NCBI GenBank assembly: GCA_963920635.1
Contig: OY987301.1
Span: forward strand, 17,030,501 to 17,094,500
Length of the DNA stretch: 64,000 nt
Source: Pseudeuparius sepicola
Lineage: Eukaryota > Arthropoda > Insecta > Coleoptera > Anthribidae
Direction of reading: 5' to 3'
Under the pieces are notes generated by a model, which saw only the letters and a list, made by a program, of their open reading frames with translations, did no database searches and had not been told where the DNA came from. Of the stretch, positions 35,546-46,755 are shown piece by piece. Within the stretch, counting starts at the first letter, position 1, and each line of letters opens with the position of its first letter. Made by a program: the position numbers and the translations under genes.

Positions 35546-35720
35546 TTAAGGGGGTTGACAAAAAATACATTATCCGCCATCTTAGAGGGGCGGCCATATT
35601 GAATTTATTGTGATGTCACTAACTTTATCGTTTTCTACTCTTCAAGCCCTTTTATTTGATACCCATATTAAGGGGGTTGACAAAAAATACATCATCCGCC
35701 ATCTTGTGGCGACGGCCATT
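35546..35720. repeat. Two direct repeats, about 115 bp apart
   Basis: TACCCATATTAAGGGGGTTG followed by ACAAAAAATACAT.ATCCGCCATCTT occurs at about 35537 and again at about 35661, with GGCCAT.TTGAA after each. Confidence 0.7.
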
Positions 35721-35744
35721 TTGAAAGTATTACAATATTGAGTA

Positions 35745-35875
35745 TTGTATATTGTATTGTCACCGGAGTGTATGCAAAATTTCAGCTCAATCGGATGTCA
35801 GGAAGTGGTTCTAATTCAGCTTGCAAGATTTGACGTAAACATACATACATACATTGCAAGTTAAATAAAAGCTTG
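35745..35875 (+). mobile_element. RTE/SINE-like 3' tail
   Basis: CAAAATTTCAGCTCAATCGG, then a (CATA)n end (AACATACATACATACATT). The consensus TTTCA..TCAATCGG plus short tandem tail is typical of RTE-clade LINE ends and their SINEs in insects. No reverse transcriptase is seen upstream. Confidence 0.5.
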
Positions 35876-35881
35876 TAACTT

Positions 35882-36895
35882 GTAATAAAAATGATAAATA
35901 TCGAAAAACAAAAATTACGTTTGGATGTCCAAGGCAAGTGCGATTTTTCACTTTTTAACACTGGTTTATTTTCTGAATGTGCGCCATAATTTTGAAGCTG
36001 GTCTATTCTAAACAGCAGCGATGTAAAAATTAGGAAAATTCGTTTATAATACTGCCTGATAATAACACAACATAATTTTTAGCTGCAACTCAGTGATAAA
36101 TTCTCTTGGGATTTATGGCTTTGCGATAATTCTCAAGAACAGTAGTTATCATTAGAAAGTAGCGTGGGGGAGATAACTGTTATGAAAGCTGAAGACAAAG
36201 CTAGAAAGTATGAAACTATATCTACACTTCCCATTTGAACAGAAACAAGGCCGTAAATTATTCTGAATGCTAAAAGCGCAATGTTCAGCAGCGGGCGGTG
36301 TCGTTCAAATAAAGGGGTTAATACGGACCACCCAGGGAGGACCCGGGCTGTTACTAAATCGCCGAACTCGACTCGGCGCCTCCACGCTTCAGGCCACACT
36401 TTGGAGAAAGGGACACCTACTATCCATCCACTTTAAGCCCTCTGGCTATATCGGAAACTTTGAGGTATGTACAGGGTGATCCATCCGCTTATTTCTTTAT
36501 GTTTAAAATTTCTTCACTCGAACTTTTATTCAAATGCAATTTTTCCTAATTGTTCCATGCAATTTTTAAAGCTCCTTTCAGAAGAACAATCGAACATAAA
36601 AAGTTACAGGGGCTATTCATATTTTTATTATAACACACTGTACTTATGTATTTTTGCTTCTTTGAAATTGACGCCGCTAGAAAATAGGAGTAGCCGTGGA
36701 AAAACAAAACACGTCGCACAGCAACCGCATTTTTTTCATGTTTCATGAATATAAAGCAATACAATTTTATATCTGTTTTCTCCGGAGTTAACGAGCTATC
36801 TTAAAATATAGAAACTATTTGACAATCAGATGGAACAAACATGCAACAAAAATATTTTTCAAACTGATAATGAAGAATTTGTATACAGGGTGTTC
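35882..36895. other. Flank upstream of the guanylate cyclase start, with a GC-richer patch
   Basis: 36250-36440 is GC-richer, with overlapping open frames on both strands (minus frame 36133-36399, plus frame 36267-36479). It could be a 5' UTR exon or promoter of the cyclase gene, 2 kb upstream of the ATG, or another gene's exon. Not resolvable. Confidence 0.3.
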
Positions 36896-37609
36896 CTTAA
36901 TGACATGTCAATATTTAAGGGGGTTATTCTTGGACCCATTTTAAGAAAAAACTTCATATGAACTTATGTCGTAAACGTCCTAACTTTTGAGATACAATGT
37001 GGTATTTATTGGGTATTTGAAAGTTTTTTACTTTTTTCTGAAGTAAAATCAGTTGCTTATTTCTGAATTAATTAACATTTAATATTAAACGAACCCAATA
37101 GCATGAAAAAAGAAAGAAAAAACGATTTCCACACAACAGTCACCGCATCAGACTTTTAGCGACTTGACCCTGAAGTAAAAGGATTTTTATTTTTTCAATG
37201 AAAACTATGCGTTGGACGAAAGAAAATCAAGAGATCAAATTAAATCAGAAATGAATGGGAAATCCAAAAATAATTGTTTATTTAAGAGAAGTCATTGGCG
37301 TACCATTTTTTTCTTCAAAAATGTTCAATCCACATTCCGCACGGACGACACTGATAAAAATAATAAAATTGTTTGTACATCAGAAAATGCATCTTGAGGC
37401 ATAGAAGACGTGTACCAAATTTCATAAACATATCTACAATAGTGTCACAGTTATTATAAAAAAAAGATTTTTTTCTGAAAACTTTACCACCCTGTATCTC
37501 AAAAGTTAGGACGTTTACGACATATGTTCATATTAAGTTTTTTTCTTAAAATGGGTCCAAGAATCACCCCCTTAAATATTGACATTAAGGAACACCCTGT
37601 ATACAGTGT
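36896..37609. mobile_element. Foldback MITE, CAGGGTGTTCCTTAATG ends
   Basis: CAGGGTGTTCCTTAATGACA and the inverse ending TTAAGGAACACCCTG, flanked by TATA. The arms contain CCTAACTTTTGAGATAC and its complement. Confidence 0.9.
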
Positions 37610-37613
37610 CGTC

Positions 37614-38600
37614 ATTTAAGTGAGCAACAGAGCAACATATGGGATTTTTTTATTTATAATTGCACAACCAAAATACATATTCCAGAAAGTTGGTTCATGT
37701 TCGATAACCATATTAGGCGCACTTACATTGGTTGCAGGTCAAACAGCCTACAGGAGGTAAACAAATATAAAAATTGTACAAGAGCAAAGTAACCTTATTT
37801 CAGAAAATTCAGCAAATAGTTATTTATGTACCAAGGCACTGAAGTTCAACTTTTTATGACTCATGTGAAGTTTAGTTGCTGAGGCCTCTGGCCGAGGCAA
37901 ATAAACCACATGAGTCATAAAAAGAACTTCATTGCCGAGGTACATATTATATATTTTTTGAAATAGGAAAAAAAAAAGTTTTATTAAGCAAGAAAATAAT
38001 AATAACGGATCACCCGTCCACGAACCGACTACGCGCGGCGTTGCTTATCTTTACCGATCGCTCTACCTAGGACAAGTATAATCACAGAAAATATACTACT
38101 ATATTTTCTGTGGTAATGACGTACGGCACCTTCTGACAGGAAAACCAAATTGCTGCTTCTTGTGCAGCCTACATAACAAATCTATTGATATTCAAATTTA
38201 CTAAAATATGTATACTGAAGGATTGCGCTTCTATAGGAAACAATTTCGCAATGTGTACGAACAGTTAAATGAGCCTTTATCGGCCGGGTTTTGAATATTT
38301 GGTCACTTTTGACGGGCGACTTCTCCGCGTCTGACTTTGATGTTTACATCTCGCCAAGGCCTACTTATTGAAAAAATCGTACAATAATGGACTACATTAT
38401 TGTACGATTTCTGTGGTTTTAATGACGATTTTGGGACATTTTAATGCCGATTTCAAGAAAATGTTATTACGAAAAGTTGTATAGAATTAAAAGTTATGCC
38501 TAAATATCAAAACATGGCCTCCTAAGAAAAAATATATTTTTTTGAAAACCATTAGGTAATATCCCAAACATTTTTACTGCTAGATTTTCTGTGGCATCAG
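37614..38600. mobile_element. Second CAGTGTCGTCATTTAAG element, interrupted and truncated
   Basis: Positions 37614-37815 match the left arm of the 8104-8979 element, and 38459-38540 continue the match (ATGTTATTACGAAAAGTTG). An unrelated 640-bp repeat sits between. The right terminus is missing. Confidence 0.7.
37815..38458. repeat. ATAGTTATTTATG repeat, copy with GC-apex hairpin
   Basis: Inserted in the preceding element. It begins ATAGTTATTTATGTACCAAG, followed by a near-perfect hairpin (37841-37930) whose apex is GAGGCCTCTGGCCGAGGC. The rest matches 10159-10679 closely, including GACGTACGGC, TTGTGCAGCCT and GATGTTTACATCTCGCCAAG. No TIR is visible. Confidence 0.7.
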
Positions 38601-38609
38601 CCCATTATA

Positions 38610-39744
38610 CAGGGTGATTCAGAACTATGCGGCACCCTTTCAGGGGCGTAATTTACTCGTTAAAATAAGACGAAAAGTTCATATCAACATGGGTCCAAAA
38701 ACGCTTCTTTACGAAGATACAGGGTGATTAAGCTTTCAAAAAAATATCGGGTTTTGTTCATACCTTCCAAACCAATAAGAATATTTAAACCAAACTTGGT
38801 ACACAATAATACCCTCATAGGGTGACAAAACACATGTTAATATCAGGTCTCCAAAGTAACCAGTGGCGGAGGTATGGGTAATCAGTACCATTAATTAAAG
38901 AAAAAAATAGTACGGCCCGGTACAATACAAAAATTTATTATCTTGTTGAATAAACAATACAATATGGAACAAAAAATGCCTCTTTCATTTTTATCATATC
39001 TCTCTCCCTTTCGCGAAAAATTGGAGTTTTTCCTATTTCTCATCTTTTTTGGACTCTTAACTTTACTTTGAATGACTTGAAAGACTTCGAAGATATCGGA
39101 GAAATTGTGACGGTTTCCTATCACCAATGTCAGCTTGAGTAAGTAATTGACGTATTTGTTGTTCTCTGGAAGCTGATACACGGCGGATGAGTTCTGATTT
39201 AAGTTTGATGTATCGATCGGCGGGTGGGGGAGAGGTGATAATGTCCTCCACTTCGGCAGCATACCTATGATCCAACTGGGAGATTACGTAATTGTACTTC
39301 GTTGTATCCAGAGTTACACGAGAGATCTCGAATTGAGCTTCTGCCTGTGCGAACCAAAGCGCAGGTTTATCAGGCCAGAAGGGTGGGAGATGAACTGCAA
39401 CTCTGAAGACGCCTGTTTACTTAGTTACTAAAATATTTTGTTATTTTTGTAACCGGCCAAATCTTCATTGTTGTGGCGAGGATCGCCACACCAGCGAGGG
39501 TCGCCACATAACTATTATTTTAAGTAAACGAATGATTTTCAAATGGAATTGCAGTAGGAGTAGGTAATTTTTGATTATTATTGGTTTGGAAGGTATAAAC
39601 AAAAATCGATATTTTTTGACAGCTTAATCACCCTGTATCTTCGTAACGAAGCGTTTTTGGACCCAAGTTGATATGAACTTTTCGTCTTATTTTAAGGAGT
39701 AAATTATGCTCCTGAAAGGGTGCCGCATAGTTTTGAATCACCCT
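38610..39744. mobile_element. Foldback MITE carrying a gag relic
   Basis: CAGGGTGATTCAGAACTATG and CATAGTTTTGAATCACCCTG ends, with inner inverted GACGAAAAGTTCATAT and CAGGGTGATTAAGCTTTC arms. Between the arms lies a piece of retrotransposon gag (39063-39410). Confidence 0.88.
39063..39410 (-). pseudogene. Ty3/gypsy-type gag relic
   Basis: The minus-strand frame runs from about 39410 through PPFWPDKPALWFAQAEAQFE, then LDHRYAAEVEDII and KLKSELIRRVSAS, to SQFLRYLRSLSS near 39066. This is the conserved N-terminal half of insect gypsy-group gag. No start context, capsid end, zinc knuckle or pol follows. It is an isolated fragment. Confidence 0.8.
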
Positions 39745-40638
39745 GTATAATATACAGTGCCAGTAAAAAGTAAGAAATAGTCGTTATTTAAAATAATGTT
39801 TTAACAAAATAATAATCTGGCGACATTCATTTTTCCTTAACGTAAATAATTTGGTTGCTTTGGCAACCAAATTCTATTTATGAGGACAAAATATGCATGG
39901 TGTTATTATAATGAAAAAAAAATGGCATGTAGGTGTATCATGCTGATAACAAATATAATTGCTCATATCTTCCAAACGGTTAGCATACGAAATATTTATA
40001 GTATAGTTGTAATCGGAAAAAACGTAGATGAAAAAAAAAAAATCAAAAACATATAGAGATAGGGTGTTATCACAGACCTATGAAGCTATATAGGTCTGTG
40101 GTGTTATTATAATAAAGACACACCTAACCAAACCACTATACATTTTTATTTGATGTAAAGTAAATAAACAAAGAATAGCTTCGTGGAACAAATATTTGTA
40201 TTCTTTATTCTTACCCCGTTCGTCATCTTACCCCGTTTTCCCATAAAGCTAATAAGAATTATGGGACGCCTTGTACACGCATTATCTATTTAGGACACGA
40301 TCTTCTGTACTAAAATTTCGGCGCCGCCCCACATCTCGCCCGAAAGTTACTAGTAATATACGAGGCGATGCCATCTGCTAAAACGAAAAACAAACTTTTA
40401 AAGAATGGCCCCAACACAATTGGGTTAATTCGGAAAAACTCTGCCCGCTCGCTGAACTGGGTTATGCCCGGTCGTCGCGACGGTTTCCTCCTGAATACCT
40501 AATCGTTCGCGACGTGACGGTTATCGCACCAAAAGCTAGTGCTGGAGTCACGTAACGTTACTTATTTAGCCCGCAAAAAGAATAATAATACCAAAGTCTA
40601 GAGAATACTACCTCTAGACTTTGATAATACGGCCGAGG
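39745..40638. other. Intergenic DNA with a diverged GC-rich block
   Basis: 40440-40570 (GTCGTCGCGACGGTTTCCT and following) is a diverged match to 48260-48370. A TACAGTGCCAGTAAAAAG start at 39753 looks like another mariner-type end without a partner. Confidence 0.4.
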
Positions 40639-40742
40639 CCAGGGACTCTACCCAGCATTACACTTTCCAAAGTGATGACTATTCTTTCCTCATTCTAATG
40701 GTATCAGTGATGCCAAGTATGCCATTTTATTGGAGACTGTAT

Positions 40743-41849
40743 CAGAGCTGGGCAGTAATGATTACATGTCGTAATCATTACAGTAATTAATTACTTTTTT
40801 TCGAAAAGGAATTGTAATTGAATTACATTATTCAAAAATGTATTGGTAATGGGTAATTTAGTATTGCAACCCGAAGTAATTGGTGCATTACTTTTTAAAA
40901 GGAATCATTACAACAATTTCTTTACTTCATTCCTAATTACAGTAATCATTACAAAAAGGAATTGCATTACTTTTAAAGTAATCATTACTTACATTACTTA
41001 CTGTACTGATTCCTTTATGGTTTCTAAAATTTCTGTTGCGCGCGCATCATAACAAGCTGATCGAATACAGATTACAGATTCGTATCATTGCAGATTCGTA
41101 TCTTCAGCTCCCGTAGAGAGGATATTCTTTTATGCCACCTACATTAATAGCCCCCGGAGGAACTCCCTTAGTGACAATCTTTTCGAAAAACTTGCTTACT
41201 TAAAAAGTAGTGTTTATGGGGATTAAAAAGTACATTTTTAGTCACTTTGTATAATAACTGAACTACTATAGTGCGTTCAAATCACAGGCGAACTAAATGT
41301 AAACACAATCACGCGCTGTTCACGTGACTGACAGAAAGTGCCAAGTCGAGAATAATTTGTCACATGTCACAACCAAGTAAGAACCGTGCTTTTCATCTGT
41401 AAACGATTATCACGCTTCTGTCGGTTTTTGCTTTAGTTCGCCTTGGATTTGAACGCATTTTAATATTAGTATCACTATTAGAAATATTTGTTTACTTTTT
41501 TACTGAGATTAGAGAGATTTTAAATTGTTTTTGCACAGCTTACGTTTTTGTGCGATAAGAATTATTATTTTGTTATTAGCTGTGTTTTTGTTTTGCACAT
41601 TTAAATAAATATTTAAAAACACATATTGTGTTTAAGTGTTTACCTATTTAAGTAGTTGTTTTATTTCCCAACAATATAAAATGTAATTAAAAAAGTAATT
41701 AGAAATTCCTTTTTCTGCAAACAAAAGTAATGTGTAATCTAACTACATTTTTGTAGAAAGGAATGATTCCTTTTGTAATTCCATTACATTTTTCACAAAT
41801 GTAATGGGTAATGTAATGATTACTTTAAAAATAATTTGGCCCAGCTCTG
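40743..41849. mobile_element. hAT-type MITE with imperfect 8-bp TSD
   Basis: Ends CAGAGCTGGGCAGTAATGAT and ...GGCCCAGCTCTG. The flanks GACTGTAT and GAATCTAT agree at six of eight bases, and the empty site is visible in copy 1 of the host element. The interior is full of short palindromic TAATGATTAC / GTAATCATTAC motifs near both ends. Confidence 0.8.
41271..41459. mobile_element. 189-bp MITE nested in the hAT-type MITE
   Basis: GTGCGTTCAAATCACAGGCG at the left pairs with CGCCTTGGATTTGAACGCAT at the right, extending into AACTAAA / TTTAGTT. No coding capacity. Confidence 0.75.
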
Positions 41850-42140
41850 GAATCTATGAATATAGCAGGCACTTTGATTAATAATGATTTCCATGATTTC
41901 TAAAAATTAGTCTTGACAATGTTGTGTATACAAGTGCAGAATGTGGCAACTGTCAAATGAAAGTAATTTATTTTATAGTTGAAATCGATTTCCAGCAATT
42001 ATTTCCACGAATTTAAGTAATAAGTATGGTAAGTCAGTAGTGCCGATTTTACTTATTTAAGAATTTGTCGCTATTGCACCTTGTTACCAGGTTCCTCAAT
42101 CCATTTGTAATATGTATACTTGAACTTTCTTCCCTTGTTG

Positions 42141-42318
42141 AATGTATCTACCCAAAGAACTTTCACAGATTTAGGGATGGACTAATAAGATGTCTCGGTG
42201 TTCATTATAAAATTTATGAATGTTGAATGAATGTATCTACCCAAAGAACTTTCACAGATTTAGGGATGGACTAATAAGATGTCTCGGTGTTCATTATAAA
42301 ATTTTTGTAATTTTATTT
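42141..42318. repeat. 89-bp tandem duplication
   Basis: AATGTATCTACCCAAAGAAC...TTCATTATAAAATTT starts at 42141 and again at 42230. It lies inside copy 2 of the CCAGGGACTC element and is single in copy 1, so it is a recent local duplication. Confidence 0.85.
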
Positions 42319-42832
42319 CCCTCCCAAGGTACCTCGCAAACTTAAAATAAACTTGTAGTCGTAGATAAACTCTTTAAAAAAAGACCTGACTGAAGCTACC
42401 TGCTTAATAACTTAAAATTTTCGAAATACGATTTGTTTTGAACTACCTACTTATACGTAATGCCCACGTAATGGGAATTGTAGGATTACTAAAGGTGATA
42501 CCGGAAAAAATCTGGTTGCAATTATTGGGACTACTACTACAGGCGGCCGCATTACCTTTAATTGACACATCTGAGTATCTGGAAGTTAGAGAAGTTAAAA
42601 ATTGTGAATTATGATGGGAAATTTTTTGCGTCCTGATGGCAGTTGGACACTGACATATAACATCACCTTGTATCAGCCCACTTGTGGTCTCCTTGGAGTC
42701 AACAGAAAACCTCCCCTCAAGGCTTCACTTTTCCTATGTGATAGATTGTGACATGCTGGGTCCCCTTATTTTAAAGAGTCCCTGACTGAGGCAGTCCGAC
42801 AGCCGTTACCCTTTGCCTCTCGTCCATGCAAA

Positions 42833-44278
42833 CAGGGCCGTGTTAAGGGGGGGGGGGGCGAAGGGGGTGTTCGCCCCGGGCACCCTATTCAGGGGGGCGC
42901 CAAAATCAACAAAGGCGCTAGTAGGTACTAATAATTATTTACTGCTTCAAAAAACGTTTTAACATTTTTTTAATTTTTCAATTAGGTACCAATTTTTATT
43001 TTTCTACGATGATTTCGCATACAACTACTGCAATCTTTGTAAGTTATGAATTCAGAACTTGTCTACGTCTACCGATGTTTATGTCGTTGTGAAATATTTT
43101 AATTGATTTCTATAGCTTAGAGCTATAGATCGCAAAATGGACACTTTGGCAACCGATTATTTCTAAATATTTCCAGAACGAACAAAAATAAAATTCTGAA
43201 ATTTGGTATGTGATATACCTGTGAGATTTGACACTTACCTAGGTAGAGATAGTTTGACATTCTTAATCATAGGCGTCCCAAATGAGGGGGGTTAAGTGGT
43301 TAAAAATATCCCAAATTTTTGCGTGTATTTTTTCCCAGATTTCTTGCGAAATTATAACATTTCAGGGTATTATACTAAAACATGGTGCTTGTTGAATTTC
43401 GATAGCGTGCACCGTTTTCGAGTAAAATCGTTTTAAAAATTTTTTTGCAGAGGGCCATGAAAATGCGTACCTATTAGAAATTAGCCTGCCATAATTTACC
43501 GGCGCGTTCTTCGATCCAAAAAAATTAAAAAAATTCCTATAAACATGACCTCAAAAATGCCCTCTAAGGGCTCTAAGGGGACTATAGCCCCCGAAATGGA
43601 CACTGACACACAATTTTTTCTAAATATTTCCAGGACGCGCATTGATAAAGTTCTGAAATTTGGTATGTGGGGTCGAAGAGTTAAAAATACCCCAATTTTT
43701 GTATGCGCTTTTTTCATGATTTCTTCTCCCAAGTATGTCACATACCAAGTTTCATCAGAAGTTTATCTTTGCTCGTTCTATATATGTGTGGCGACGAATT
43801 AGTAGCTAAAATGCTAAAAAAACTATTCCCTCCGTTAAATTACAACTTGATATTCTACAACTCCTTTGCAATTTTGACATTATTTCAAATTATAAAAATA
43901 TAGAAACGGCTTACAGAATTTTTCTAACCCTGTCACATCTGCATCTGCCGAACGATCATTTAGCAATATGAAATTAATAAAATAATATTAAGCTTGCTAT
44001 CCCATGAAAACGATCTTGCGCAGTGTATTGACATTGACAAACTTATAAATAAATTTGCGTTCATTAAAGCAAGGAAATGTGTGTTTAATAATAACATACG
44101 ATTCAAATTCTAGTAATTTCAAGTTTCAAGACTTAGGTAGGTAGATATACCCAGACCTTTTTTGCCTTTTTTATATTATGTACCTAATACTAATTTAGTT
44201 AACATAATTTTGATTTGAGGGGGGGGGGGGCAGAGAAGAACTTTGGCCCGGCCAAACTTTTACGTTAATACGGCCCTG
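42833..44278 (+). mobile_element. hAT-superfamily element with perfect 8-bp TSD
   Basis: Ends CAGGGCCGTGTTAAG and CGTTAATACGGCCCTG. The flanking duplication CATGCAAA is exact (42825-42832 and 44279-44286). At about 43930-43985 the plus strand encodes PVTSASAERSFSNMKLIK, followed after a short lesion by LLSHENDLAQCIDIDKLI, the C-terminal end of a hAT transposase. Runs of G lie inside both ends. Two diverged direct repeats occur inside (about 43133 and 43590, sharing ATTTCTAAATATTTCCAG...CTGAAATTTGGTATGTG). Confidence 0.9.
43930..44080 (+). pseudogene. hAT transposase C-terminal relic
   Basis: The dimerisation motif ASAERSFSNMKLIK is followed by a stop/frame lesion and the continuing LINKFAFIKARK block. 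It is clearly decayed and only the last 50 or so codons survive. Confidence 0.75.
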
Positions 44279-44286
44279 CATGCAAA

Positions 44287-44833
44287 CAATTATTCTACTT
44301 ATGGTCCTGCGACTATTGTTAGATGGGAAAATTCAAGGATATCATCGGGCCGATTGCGGCAACTAGGTACCCTAGTTCGTAATTCATTACATAGTACACT
44401 TATAATAATACATGTTTTCTCTAAAATTAAAAATAAGGGTTCTTTACTCTTCAGCCTTTTTCAAATTTTCGAACCTTCCCCGTATACGAAATGAGATATT
44501 CAAATTTCGAAAACAGCGTTTTGAGTTTGCAGGAATACAAAAACCTTTAGGTATCAAAAATTAAATTTTCTGATAAATGTAAAATAAAAAAAGTCCCAAA
44601 TGGTGAATAGGTACTTTTTGCCGGACACTGTTTATTCTCGCGAAAAGCTTTTATATCATATAGAATTGTATAATGTAACAAAATTATGGGTTTGCTTCGG
44701 TTTGATTTACCTACTTCAAAGCTTGCTTTTAAAAATATGTTTACTATCAATTTTTCATTACACTATTAAAATGAATAAGCAATCTGCACTGCACGCTTGA
44801 CTGTTACTTCTGGTTTTAGTGAAGTTAAATGTA
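44287..44833. other. Intergenic DNA with a partial repeat
   Basis: TATTCTCGCGAAAAGCTTTT at about 44634 begins a partial copy of the repeat at 35381-35545. Confidence 0.5.
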
Positions 44834-46292
44834 CAGGGTGGGCCAAATTGTAAACTTTTAAAGGGAAACTCCTATTTTTGACGGAGATAGACGAAAATTA
44901 ATATCGGTGTCCGATGCTCATTTTTTATGATAAACTGAATGGCAAAAACCTCAAATGGATATCGGTCACCGTTCTTGAGTTACAGGGCGTTTTTCAAAAA
45001 TGTGCGTTTTCGAAAAGTGGCTGTAACTTTTTTCGGGTTGGAAATTTTGTATTTCTGTAAAAAAATTCTTAAAGCACTTTTTTTCTAGTCAATGGTTTAA
45101 GAGTTACGGATAAAAAATATTATTTTTTAAATGGAACACTGTATATTTTTGCATTTTTTAATAAAGCAAAAAATTACCATTTCAAAAATATAAAACACTT
45201 AATGATTTGCTGAAGTAGTTATCAATTACTAATAGCTTTTATGATTTCATGTGTAGGTATAATAATTGGAAGCACGCCCTTTCAACAAGTAGGCTTTGGA
45301 CGGTGAGACAATGAAACAATCGTGGAAAAATGTTTACTGTTACCTGTCAAATTTTCAGTTAGGCTGTTTAGGCAGGGTAAAGATTTTTCTATTTTTGCGT
45401 AATTTATAAACTTTATAACATACCTACAATGAAATTTGAAAGTTATGAAAGATGGGATACGATAGTCTGTTTTATGCAATCCGGGGAAAATGCCTATCTC
45501 TGTTTAACTCGTATACCTACTTTTTCGGCCTACTATTAATCAAATCTATTAACTAGTATTCAAACACTATTAATCAAATTGTGTCGAAATCTTGCAACAA
45601 TGTGCTTGAAAGGATGTCTTCTCTCTGGATACCGCTCGTAGTATAAATTGCTCGTTGCATCTGATTTTTCCCCGGATTGTATAAAACAGACTATCATATC
45701 CCATTTTTCATAACTTTCAAATTTCATTGTAGGTATGTTATAAAGTTTATAAATTACGCAAAAATAGAAAAATCTTTACCCTGCCTAAACAGCCTAACTG
45801 AAAATTTGACAGGTAGGTAACAGTAAACATTTTTCCACGATTGTTTCATTGTCTCACCGTCCAAAGCCTACTTGTTGAAAGGGCGTGCTTCCAATTAGGT
45901 ATAAGTACACATGAAATCATAAAAGCTATTCGTAATAATTGAGAACTACTTAAGTAAATCATTAAGTATTATATATTTTTGGAATGGTAATTTTTTGCTC
46001 TATTAAAAAAAAAAATGCAAAAATATACAGGGTGTTCCATTTAAAAAAGTGCTTTAAGAATGTTTTTACAGAAACACAAAATTTTCAACCCGAAAAAAGT
46101 TACGGCCACTTTTCGAAAACGCACATTTTCGAAAAACGCCCTGTAACTCAAGAACGGTGACAGATATCGATTTGCGGTTTTCGCCATTAAGTTTATCATA
46201 AAAAATTAGCCTCAGACACCGATATCAGTTTTCGTCTATCTCCGTCAAAAATAGAAGTTTCCCTTTAAAAGTGTCCAATTTGGCCCACCCTG
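44834..46292. mobile_element. Foldback MITE, CAGGGTGGGCCAAATTG ends
   Basis: 1,459 bp. CAGGGTGGGCCAAATTG at left, and CCAATTTGGCCCACCCTG at right. The arms are several hundred bp each, including GCACGCCCTTTCAACAAGTA and its complement. Confidence 0.9.
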
Positions 46293-46601
46293 TACTTAGT
46301 GTACCCGTCGATGGAGGAAGGTGTACCATAATAAGGTAAGCAGGCACTAATACCGACCTAGGTTCCTGAACCCGAACCAAGTTTTGTTTGACTGAAAATG
46401 TAGGTAGTGTATCAAACAAAAATTTAAAGTAGAGACCCGGAATTTTTATTTTTTTTTCCGTCTGAATTCGATGGCTCAAAAATGTTCTCCCCATGCGCCA
46501 TATTTTTTGTAGGTACCTATTTACATCAGGTATTCCCATTTACCTATGTCATATAATATTATTTGCTCCTTTATCTTTTATATCAATAATGAAATTCCTA
46601 C

Positions 46602-46746
46602 AATATTGATTTTTCAAGACGATCGCACCATGCGGCAACGCGGCAGCCGCCCCACCGTCAACTGTTCTATATGCTTCGATTTGACTGGGTGCACATTCGA
46701 GGTTATATTGCTTCCTAGCAAATGCGACGTGTTTCTAGTTGTATAA
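46602..46746 (+). other. Candidate exon or relic, unrecognised
   Basis: A GC-richer islet follows a good acceptor (TTTTTCAAG). The open frame reads DDRTMRQRGSRPTVN, then a Cys-containing, hydrophobic end, and stops ten bases before the next transposon. A vague resemblance to the first strand-turn-strand of FERM domains was considered, but it is too short to claim. The minus strand is also open for about 43 codons. Confidence 0.2.
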
Positions 46747-46755
46747 TAGTTTATA

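Larger units (their letters stand above)
40639..42784. mobile_element. CCAGGGACTC-ended element, copy 2 (interrupted)
   Basis: Left end CCAGGGACTCTACCCAGCA and right end GCTGGGTCCCCTTATTTTAA...GAGTCCCTG. The internal sequence matches copy 1 (27647-28710) almost throughout, apart from the hAT-type insertion at 40743-41849 and an 89-bp tandem duplication at 42141-42318. Confidence 0.8.

Noticed and set aside
36133..36399. Minus-strand hydrophobic frame considered as a receptor exon
   Set aside because: No transmembrane topology typical of insect chemoreceptors and an equally long plus-strand frame overlaps it.
43545..43802. 85-codon frame inside the hAT element at 42833-44278
   Set aside because: No similarity to transposase; it overlaps a diverged direct repeat and is probably chance.
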